Part shown: piece by piece, positions 1-5,171 of the stretch
Layout: each line of letters opens with the position of its first letter
Numbering within the stretch: the stretch's first letter is position 1
Assembly (NCBI GenBank): GCA_007130355.1
Contig: SLSQ01000264.1
Coordinates: 1-6,274 of the forward strand
DNA from: Trueperaceae bacterium
GTDB lineage: Bacteria > Deinococcota > Deinococci > Deinococcales > Trueperaceae
Length of the DNA: 6,274 nt
Direction of reading: 5' to 3'
The notes under the pieces: model-generated
Seen by the model: the letters and a program-made list of their open reading frames with translations, nothing else
Told to the model about the DNA's origin: nothing
The model's database searches: none
Translations under genes and position numbers: made by a program

Positions 1-2
1 TC

Positions 3-737
3 CGGTTCCTGCTCCTGCTCGTCGCCGTCGGCTCCGGCTGGCTCGCCGCGCTCCTGATCCCGGATCCGTTGCGCCCGTCGGCCGACGCGATGGTCCCGCG
101 GACGGTCGCGAGCCAGGTGCGGATCGCCGCCTTCACCGAGGCGGGCGGCGGGATCGAGGTGGCGCCGGCCGGGAACGTGACCGCCCGCACCCTGTTCGTG
201 CTCTACCCGGGCGGTCTGGTGCGGCCGCACGCCTACGCCTGGATCGGGGTGGGGCTCGCGCCGCTCGGCATCCGCACGGTGATCCCGACGATGCCGCTCG
301 ACCTCGCCGTGTTCGGTCGCGACCGCGCCGACCGGATCCTCGACCGGATGCACGAGGGGGAGGAACGGATCGTGGTCGGCGGGCACTCGCTCGGCGGCGC
401 GATGGCGGCCGCGTACGCGGAACGCAACGCCGAACGGCTGGACGGGCTGATCCTGATGGGCGCCTACCCGCCCGAGAACACCGACCTGTCGGCGTCGGAC
501 CTGGCGACGTTGGTGCTGGCCGCGGAGCACGACGGCCTCTCGACCCTGGAACAGGTGCGGGCGGGGATGGCGCGCCTGCCGGGGCGCGCCGGGATCGAAC
601 GGATCGACGGCGCGGTGCACGCCTTCTTCGGCCGCTACGGGCCGCAACGGGGCGACGGCCTGCCGACGGTGCCGCGGCAGCGGGCCGAGGACGCCATCCT
701 GAACTCGCTCGAGGCGTTCCTCACGCTGATGCCGTGA
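3..737 (+). CDS. Membrane-anchored alpha/beta hydrolase (5' end outside window)
   Basis: This is a serine hydrolase of the alpha/beta fold, Abhydrolase_5-like (the type with LYPGG near the start and GGHSLGGA at the nucleophile elbow). The frame is open from the first codon of the window. Those first residues (FLLLLVAVGSGWLAALLIP) form a hydrophobic segment, so the gene probably starts upstream with a membrane anchor or uncleaved signal, and the TTG at 69 is not the true start. Counting from base 3, the likely catalytic triad is Ser129 in GHSLGG (codon 387-389), Asp177 in EHDGLS (codon 531-533) and His206 in VHAFFGRYGPQ (codon 618-620). The YPGG block probably contributes the oxyanion hole. 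The catalytic domain is about 200 residues, which is short and normal for this family, and it probably faces outside the cytoplasmic membrane. The substrate cannot be told; an esterase or lipase-like activity is the family expectation. It converges on the HNH gene. Confidence 0.85.
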   Translation, partial: RFLLLLVAVGSGWLAALLIPDPLRPSADAMVPRTVASQVRIAAFTEAGGGIEVAPAGNVTARTLFVLYPGGLVRPHAYAWIGVGLAPLGIRTVIPTMPLDLAVFGRDRADRILDRMHEGEERIVVGGHSLGGAMAAAYAERNAERLDGLILMGAYPPENTDLSASDLATLVLAAEHDGLSTLEQVRAGMARLPGRAGIERIDGAVHAFFGRYGPQRGDGLPTVPRQRAEDAILNSLEAFLTLMP

Positions 738-762
738 GGTTCGCGAGGATCGGGCGAGGGCG

Positions 763-781
763 GTCGGGCGTCGCGCCCGGC
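763..781. terminator. Small GC hairpin between convergent genes, possible bidirectional terminator
   Basis: CGGGCG (765-770) and CGCCCG (774-779) form a perfect 6-bp stem around the loop TCG. The stem can extend by a G-T wobble and one further G-C pair. It lies in the 55-base gap between the stop of the hydrolase (737) and the stop of the HNH gene (793), where a shared terminator is expected. No T-run follows on either strand, so it is not a classic intrinsic terminator, and short GC hairpins are frequent by chance in DNA this GC-rich. Confidence 0.3.
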
Positions 782-792
782 GCCGCCGACGG

Positions 793-1329
793 TCACAGGT
801 CCGGCAGGTACGGTCGCCAGATCGGATCGACGTCGCGCAGCAGGCCGTAGGCGCTGCTGAACACGAACCGCGGCGCCTTCGGCGGCCGGGCCAGGCTCAT
901 GCGCGCTTCGTCGGGGGTGCGGTCGCGCTTGCGGGCGTTGCAGGCGCGGCAGCAGGCCACCACGTTCTCCCAGCTGGTCGGACCGCCACGGCTGCGCGGC
1001 AGTACGTGGTCGAGGGTCAGGTCGCTGCGGCGCACGCCGCAGTACTGGCAGCGATGGTCGTCGCGGCGGAACAGGTTGCGTCGGTTGAAGGCGACCTTCT
1101 GTCGGTAGGGGCGGCGCACGTAGCGGTTCAGGCGCACCACGCTCGGGACCGGCACCGTCCGGGACGGGGTGCGCAGCACGGTGGCGGCGTCCTCGACGCG
1201 GGACGCCACGTCCGTCATGAGCAGCTGGATCGCGCGCCGCACGCTGCAGACGTGCAGCGGCTCGAAGCTGGCGTTCAGGATCAGCACACGGCCGGCGTCC
1301 GGATCGGTGAGCGGCTCGAGCCCGAGCAT
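793..1329 (-). CDS. HNH endonuclease family protein
   Basis: This 178-residue protein has a C-terminal-half HNH nuclease fold with a zinc-binding four-cysteine frame: C94-x2-C97 (CQYCG), then LDHVLPRSRGG with Asp107-His108 as the catalytic beta-strand pair, Asn122 in the WENVV segment, and C127-x2-C130 followed by Asn131 (CRACNARK). The N-terminal half has the RVLILNASFEPL block (residues 14-25), typical of a free-standing HNH family found in Deinococcota, Actinobacteria and Cyanobacteria. Such proteins are predicted metal-dependent DNA nucleases of unknown cellular role; no intein, intron or toxin-immunity context is visible. ATG 1329 is the only ATG, GTG or TTG in the open frame upstream of this conserved block, but it has no Shine-Dalgarno. 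An internal GTG (residue 15) could also serve. It lies downstream of ddl on the same strand, 166 bases away. Confidence 0.87.
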   Translation of the reverse strand: MLGLEPLTDPDAGRVLILNASFEPLHVCSVRRAIQLLMTDVASRVEDAATVLRTPSRTVPVPSVVRLNRYVRRPYRQKVAFNRRNLFRRDDHRCQYCGVRRSDLTLDHVLPRSRGGPTSWENVVACCRACNARKRDRTPDEARMSLARPPKAPRFVFSSAYGLLRDVDPIWRPYLPDL

Positions 1330-1495
1330 CTCGGCCAGGCGCGCGTCGTCGTCGACGGCGCTGCCGGGCGACGGGGGCGCGGGGGCCGGGACGCGAACGT
1401 CCGCGTCCCGGTCGGAACGGTCGGTCGGTGCGTGGCTGGACGGGACGGCGAGGTCGTCGGCGGCGATCCCCCCTTCGCGAGCGGCGTTCCTGAAT
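1330..1495 (-). other. Gap between ddl and HNH gene, coding-like in the HNH frame
   Basis: No separate gene is supported here. The HNH reading frame stays open backwards through the whole gap into ddl (the first in-frame stop is at 1555-1557), and nearly every third position from about 1467 down to 1330 is G or C, as in real genes here. The peptide it would encode is rich in Ala, Pro and Asp (for example VPAPAPPSPGS). There is no ATG, GTG or TTG in it. A purine-rich AAGGGGGG around 1474-1481 resembles a ribosome binding site, but no standard start codon follows it. It is either intergenic DNA with a chance open frame or an N-terminal extension with an unusual start. Confidence 0.4.
1386..1411. 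repeat. Perfect 10-bp inverted repeat upstream of the HNH gene
   Basis: CCGGGACGCG (1386-1395) and CGCGTCCCGG (1402-1411) are exact reverse complements separated by the six bases AACGTC. In RNA this would be a very stable hairpin. It sits between the ddl stop (1496) and the HNH start (1329), so it could end or attenuate ddl transcription, protect the ddl mRNA 3' end, or act as an operator for the HNH gene. On the minus strand it is followed by a C-rich stretch and no T-run, so it is not a standard intrinsic terminator. Confidence 0.5.
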
Positions 1496-2560
1496 CTACC
1501 GCACGGCGTCGGCCTCGGCGCGTCGTGCGAGCGCCGCCTCGACCAGCCGTTCGATCAGCTCGGGGTACGGCACGCCGGCCGCCTGCAGGAGGCGGGGGTA
1601 CATGCTGGTGCGCGTGAAGCCGGGGAGGGTGTTGATCTCGTTGACCAGGGCGCGTCCGGCAGGATCGACGAAGAAGTCGACGCGCGCCAGGCCGGCGGCG
1701 TCGACCAGCCGGAAGGCGTCGAGCGCCAGCGCCCGCAGCTCGTCGGCGAGGCGGTCGGGCAGCTGGGCGGGCACCAGGAGTTCGCTGGCGCCCTCGGTGT
1801 ACTTGTGCGCGTAGTCGTAGTAGGCCCCGTCGGGCACGCGGATCTCGCCGGGCGGCGAGGCGTGCGGGGGACGACCGTCGAGGACCGCGACCTCGACCTC
1901 GCGCGCCCCCTCCGCGGCCGCTTCGATCACGACGCGGCGGTCGTGCCGGAACGCTTCGGCGAGGGCGGCGTCCTGCTCCGCCTCGTCGCGGGCACGGCCG
2001 ATTCCGACCGAGGAGCCGAGGTTGGCGGGCTTGACGAAGCGCGGCCACGGCAGGTCGCGGGCCCGGTCGCGCACGCCTTCCGGGTCGGCGGCGTAGGCGT
2101 TGCGGTCGGCTCCGCGCCACGGCACCTGCGGCAGGCCGGCCGAGGCGAAGAGTCGCTTCATCACGATCTTGTCCATCGCTGCGGCGCTGCCGAGGACGTC
2201 GCTGCCGACGAACGGCACCCCCGCCACCCGGAGCAGGCCCTGGACGGTGCCGTCTTCGCCGTTCGGTCCGTGCAAGAGCGGGAAGACGGCGTCGAAGCGC
2301 CGCAGGTCGGCGCGCGCGAGGCCGGTCAGCACGTCGGGGTCGGCGTCGGCGGCGTAGGCGTCGCCGTCGCTGCGTCCGTCCCGCAGCGCGGCGCGACTGG
2401 CGGCGGGGGAGAGCAGCCGGCCGTCGCGGGCGATCACGCGCGGTTCGAGCACGATCCGCTCCGGCGCCGCCTCGAGCACGCTGGCGGCGGAGGCGAGCGA
2501 CACCTCGTGCTCGCCGGAACGGCCGCCGCAGAGGAGGAGCACCGTGCGCGCCGAGGTCAC
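1496..2560 (-). CDS. ddl: D-alanine--D-alanine ligase
   Basis: This ATP-grasp ligase joins two D-alanines with ATP to give the dipeptide that ends the peptidoglycan stem peptide; it acts in the cytoplasm. From GTG 2560 it is 354 residues, usual for the family. Visible blocks are CGGRSGEHEVSL (Glu17 is the expected N-terminal substrate-binding glutamate), FPLLHGP and GEDGTVQGLL, the ATP-binding KPANLGSSVGIG (Lys177, Ser183/Ser184), KY at 253-254 in the omega loop, and the Mg-binding end ARVDFF then EINTLPGF (Glu308, Asn310). The Lys-Tyr pair is what D-Ala-D-Ala ligases have, whereas VanA-type D-Ala-D-Lac ligases differ there, so a resistance ligase is unlikely. Start choice: ATG 2602 overlaps the predicted -10 box and cannot be used from that promoter. 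GTG 2560 gives the normal N-terminus (MTSARTVLLL); GTG 2590 would give a nearly leaderless mRNA and 364 residues. No Shine-Dalgarno precedes either. It diverges from the ABC transporter operon. Confidence 0.93.
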   Translation of the reverse strand: MTSARTVLLLCGGRSGEHEVSLASAASVLEAAPERIVLEPRVIARDGRLLSPAASRAALRDGRSDGDAYAADADPDVLTGLARADLRRFDAVFPLLHGPNGEDGTVQGLLRVAGVPFVGSDVLGSAAAMDKIVMKRLFASAGLPQVPWRGADRNAYAADPEGVRDRARDLPWPRFVKPANLGSSVGIGRARDEAEQDAALAEAFRHDRRVVIEAAAEGAREVEVAVLDGRPPHASPPGEIRVPDGAYYDYAHKYTEGASELLVPAQLPDRLADELRALALDAFRLVDAAGLARVDFFVDPAGRALVNEINTLPGFTRTSMYPRLLQAAGVPYPELIERLVEAALARRAEADAVR

Positions 2561-2561
2561 G

Positions 2562-2607
2562 GTACGTGCCGCATCGTGTGTAGGTTGCACATCATGCGGC
2601 ATGGTAC
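2562..2607. promoter_or_regulatory. 46-bp imperfect dyad over the ddl promoter and leader, candidate operator
   Basis: The left arm GTAC-G-TGCCGCAT-CG-TGTG (2562-2580) and right arm CACA-TC-ATGCGGCA-TG-GTAC (2588-2607) are inverted copies matching at 16 positions, around a 7-base centre TAGGTTG. Each arm also has its own small pseudo-palindrome, TGC-N-GCA, at 2567-2573 and 2595-2601. The two cores are about 27 bp apart, roughly two and a half helical turns. The dyad covers the -10 box, the likely transcription start and the space up to GTG 2560. This position suits a repressor site. As RNA, the upstream arm would be mostly missing from a transcript starting near 2594, so a DNA role is favoured. 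The regulator is unknown. Confidence 0.5.
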
Positions 2608-2629
2608 GGCGGTCGTCCGCCCGCGTCAA
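2601..2629 (-). promoter_or_regulatory. Sigma70-type promoter for ddl
   Basis: On the minus strand TTGACG (2629-2624) is followed by a 17-bp spacer and TACCAT (2606-2601). This is 5 of 6 matches to the -35 consensus, 4 of 6 to the -10 consensus, and ideal spacing, which stands out in such GC-rich DNA. Transcription would start near 2594, leaving a leader of about 34 bases before GTG 2560, or about 4 bases before GTG 2590. Confidence 0.65.
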
Positions 2630-2809
2630 CCGCGCCGGCCCGCAGGACGCGCGAGCCGACCGACGCGCGGACCGCATCGCACGGAGCGACCCGTTCGGTT
2701 GCGTCGCCGCCCACGGTCCCAGCCGCCACGACCGTCGTATCGTGGCCGGGTCCGACCGACTCCGCGCGGCGCACCGGCGCCCGCCGGCCCGCCGACGCGC
2801 CCGTACCCC
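2630..2809 (+). other. Upstream region of the ABC transporter operon
   Basis: This stretch holds no gene. It must contain the promoter of the rightward transporter operon, but no convincing -35/-10 pair is visible. The best -10-like hexamer is TATCGT (2738-2743), with no acceptable -35 at 16-18 bp. CCGCATCG at 2672-2679 repeats an 8-base part of the left arm of the ddl dyad (2569-2576) and might be a third, weaker regulator site or chance. Several short GC hairpins, such as 2768-2781, are no better than expected for the composition. Confidence 0.35.
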
Positions 2810-2817
2810 GGGAGGAG
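2810..2817 (+). promoter_or_regulatory. Strong Shine-Dalgarno of the solute-binding protein gene
   Basis: GGGAGGAG lies 7 bases before ATG 2825. It fixes this start even though the frame stays open far upstream, and it implies strong translation of the binding protein, which importers usually need in excess. Confidence 0.85.
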
Positions 2818-2824
2818 ACCCGTC

Positions 2825-4327
2825 ATGGACCACCCCGCCCGCTCCCTTCGCTCCCTCGCCGCGCTCGCCGTCGCCCTCCTCGTCGCGCTCACGGCCGGCC
2901 TGGCCGGCGCGCAGACGCTCCGTGTGGGGATCGAGACCCCCGCGCAGCTCGACCCCGCCTTCGCCTCGGCCGACGCCGAGATCCTCGTCCTCGCGAACGT
3001 CTACGACTACCTCGTCGACATCGACGCCGCCAACGAGGTCCAGCCCGGCCTGGCCGAGTCGTGGGAGATCGCCGACGAGGGCCGCACCTGGACCTTCCAG
3101 CTCCGCGACGACGTCCGCTTCCACTCCGGCGCCCCGCTCGAGGCCGAGGACGTGGTCGCGACCTACGATCGCCTGCGCGATCCCGACGCCGGACTCCCGA
3201 CCGGCGACCTGTACGCCAACGTCGTCGACGTCCGTGCCGAGGACGCGCGCACCGTCGTGTTCGAGCTCGCCGAGCCGAACCCGTTCTTCGCCTACGACCT
3301 CAGCGACAACCACGCCGTGATCCACCGCGCCGACGCCGACGAGTTCGGGTCGACGTTCGACGGCACCGGACCGTTCCGCGTCGTCGCGTACGCGCCCGAG
3401 GACCGGATGACGCTCGAAGCGGTTCCCGACCATCCGTTCCGTGCTCCGGGGGTCGACGCGGTCGAACTGATCTTCTTCGCCGAACAGTCGGCCGCCGTCT
3501 CCGCCCTGCGCGGCGGGCAGCTCGATCTGGTCCTGCGCATGCCGACGCCGCTCTACCAGAGCCTCGAGGGCGCCCCCGGCATCGAACGCCACCAGGTCGC
3601 CACGAACGCGTTCGACCTGGTGCGCCTGCGCTCCGACCGCGCACCGGGCAACGATCCGCGCGTGGTGCAGGCGATGAAGCTCGCCGTCGATCGCGAGTTG
3701 ATCGTCGAGGTCGTGACCGAAGGCCTCGGTGCGCCCGGCTTCGACACGCCGCTCGGACCGCTCTACGACGCCTGGCACCGTCCCGACCTGGCGCCTCCGG
3801 CCCAGGACGTGGAGCGCGCCCGCGAACTGCTCGCCGAGGCCGGCTACGAAGACGGCCTCGAACTCGAGCTGCATGTGCCCGACAGCGGCGACCGCCCCGA
3901 CCTGGCCGCCGTCCTCGCCGAGATGCTGGCGCCCGCCGGCTTCGACGTCTCCATCCGGCTCCAGCCCGAGAGCGTCTACTACGGGTCGGACGGCTGGCTC
4001 GAGGTCGACTTCGGCATCACCGGCTGGGGCTCGCGCCCGGTGCCGCAGTTCTACTTCGAGACGATGATCGCCTGCGACGCGGTCTGGAACGAGGCGCACT
4101 ACTGCGATCCGGAGGTCGACGCGTTGATCCGGACGGCCGGCTCGACCCTCGACGAGGCGGAACGGACCGAAGCTTACGCCGAGCTGCAGCGGATCCTCGC
4201 GGCGGAGGGACCGTACCTGATCCCCTACTTCTTCCCGCAGTACGCCGCGATCTCGGACGCCTTCGGTGGCCTGGAGGTCAAGGCGTTCCCCGGCCGCACC
4301 GACCTGGCGAGCGTCCACCCTCGGTGA
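2825..4327 (+). CDS. Peptide/nickel-type ABC transporter periplasmic solute-binding protein
   Basis: This is a 500-residue family 5 (SBP_bac_5, DppA/OppA-like) binding protein that catches a small peptide or similar solute outside the membrane and delivers it to the permeases. Residues 1-29 are a type I signal peptide: a short basic N-terminus, a hydrophobic core, and an AGA cleavage site before QTLRVG. There is no lipobox cysteine, so it should be soluble in a periplasm rather than a lipoprotein. The mature part starts with the usual LRVGIETPAQLDPAFA block. The family signature region is at residues 88-102 (TWTFQLRDDVRFHSG), followed by EDVVATYDRL. The C-terminal lobe has ITGWGSRP and the closing YLIPYFFPQYAAISD segment. 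Two cysteines in MIACDAVWNEAHYCDP may form a disulphide. The length is normal. It is the first gene of the operon and stops 4 bases before the permease start. The substrate cannot be read from sequence; peptides, nickel, heme and sugars are all known in this family. Confidence 0.92.
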   Translation: MDHPARSLRSLAALAVALLVALTAGLAGAQTLRVGIETPAQLDPAFASADAEILVLANVYDYLVDIDAANEVQPGLAESWEIADEGRTWTFQLRDDVRFHSGAPLEAEDVVATYDRLRDPDAGLPTGDLYANVVDVRAEDARTVVFELAEPNPFFAYDLSDNHAVIHRADADEFGSTFDGTGPFRVVAYAPEDRMTLEAVPDHPFRAPGVDAVELIFFAEQSAAVSALRGGQLDLVLRMPTPLYQSLEGAPGIERHQVATNAFDLVRLRSDRAPGNDPRVVQAMKLAVDRELIVEVVTEGLGAPGFDTPLGPLYDAWHRPDLAPPAQDVERARELLAEAGYEDGLELELHVPDSGDRPDLAAVLAEMLAPAGFDVSIRLQPESVYYGSDGWLEVDFGITGWGSRPVPQFYFETMIACDAVWNEAHYCDPEVDALIRTAGSTLDEAERTEAYAELQRILAAEGPYLIPYFFPQYAAISDAFGGLEVKAFPGRTDLASVHPR

Positions 4328-4331
4328 CCCC

Positions 4332-5171
4332 TTGATCCGCGGCGCCGTCGGCACGCTGCGGACGACGTTCGCCCGGCCGGCCAGCGCCGTCGGCGCGACC
4401 GTGGTCGCGATCTTCCTGATCGCGGCCGCGGTCGGGCCGCTCGTCGTTCCGTACGCACCGACGCAGCAGATTCTCACCGCCCGCGCGCAAGCCCCTTCGG
4501 TCGAACACTGGTTCGGCACCGACCATCTCGGCCGCGACGTGTTCAGTCGGGTGGTGGCCGGCTCGCGCGACATCCTCGCGCTGGCCGGCGCCGGCACGCT
4601 GTTCGCCGTCGTCGTCGGGACGGTCGTGGGTCTCTTCGCCGCGACCGTGGGCGGCTGGTGGGACGAGATCGTCTTCCGCCTCGCCGACGCCTTCCTCGCG
4701 ATGCCGGCGCTGCTCCTCGCCCTCCTGCTGCTCGGGACGCTCGGCCCCTCGCGGAACTCGGTGCTGGCCGTGATCGTGGTCGCCTACGCCCCGATCGTGG
4801 CCCGCGTCGTGCGCAGCGTCGTCCTCAGCGTGAAGCAGCGCGACTGGGTCGCCGCCGCCCGCCTGCAGGGGGAGGGGCTTCCCTGGATCGTGAGCCGCGA
4901 AATCTTTCCGAGCGTGCTGCCCGCCCTCGCGGTCGAGGCGGCCCTCCGGTTCAGCTACGCGATCTTCCTGGTGGCGTCGCTCGGCTTCCTCGGCGTCGGC
5001 GTGCAGCCGCCCGCCCCCGACTGGGGCCTGATGGTCGCCGAAGCGCGCGACCACGTGCACCGCACCCCCTGGGCGCTCGCCTTCCCGGCCGCCGCGATCA
5101 GCCTCCTGATCGTGGGCGTGAACCTCGCCGCCGACGGCCTCGGCCGCGCTCTGCGGCCCGGACGCACGTGA
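4332..5171 (+). CDS. DppC-type ABC transporter permease
   Basis: This is an inner-membrane permease of the peptide/nickel importer class, 279 residues from TTG 4332. The N-terminal OppC_N-like part has a first membrane helix (about residues 20-40) followed by the DppC hallmark HWFGTDHLGRDVFSRV (59-74). The transport domain then has about five helices (roughly 82-104, 118-138, 143-163, 197-220 and 247-267). The cytoplasmic EAA loop that docks on the ATPase is at 171-193 (DWVAAARLQGEGL onward). FLGVGVQPPAPDWG (219-232) is the usual DppC end motif. Start: TTG 4332 lies 4 bases after the binding-protein stop and gives a normal N-terminus, but has no Shine-Dalgarno, so translation is probably coupled. 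GTG 4266 would overlap the upstream gene by 62 bases and add an unlikely Arg/Ser-rich leader. The DppB partner that normally precedes this gene is missing. Confidence 0.9.
   Translation: MIRGAVGTLRTTFARPASAVGATVVAIFLIAAAVGPLVVPYAPTQQILTARAQAPSVEHWFGTDHLGRDVFSRVVAGSRDILALAGAGTLFAVVVGTVVGLFAATVGGWWDEIVFRLADAFLAMPALLLALLLLGTLGPSRNSVLAVIVVAYAPIVARVVRSVVLSVKQRDWVAAARLQGEGLPWIVSREIFPSVLPALAVEAALRFSYAIFLVASLGFLGVGVQPPAPDWGLMVAEARDHVHRTPWALAFPAAAISLLIVGVNLAADGLGRALRPGRT

Noticed and set aside
1496..2560. VanA-like D-Ala-D-Lac ligase (vancomycin resistance)
   Set aside because: The Lys-Tyr pair of the omega loop is typical of D-Ala-D-Ala ligases, and no vanH, vanX or vanRS genes are nearby.
2699..2743. 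Promoter for the transporter operon made of TTGCGT and TATCGT
   Set aside because: The two boxes are 33 bp apart, far from the 16-18 bp needed. Only the -10-like hexamer remains, and it is weak alone.
1169..4327. A 1052-codon + strand open frame running through ddl in antisense and into the binding-protein gene
   Set aside because: The only recognisable part begins at ATG 2825 with a signal peptide and a strong Shine-Dalgarno. The upstream part is the antisense mirror of ddl, kept open by the scarcity of stops in GC-rich DNA.
3061..4335. A 424-codon + strand open frame overlapping the binding-protein gene
   Set aside because: It is almost purely Arg/Pro/Ala/Gly-rich, typical of an out-of-frame reading, and it overlaps a clear gene.
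2561..4597. A minus-strand extension of ddl across the whole binding-protein gene (1033 codons in total)
   Set aside because: Family length and conserved blocks start at about 2560, and a sigma70-type promoter lies at 2601-2629. The rest is antisense shadow of the transporter genes.
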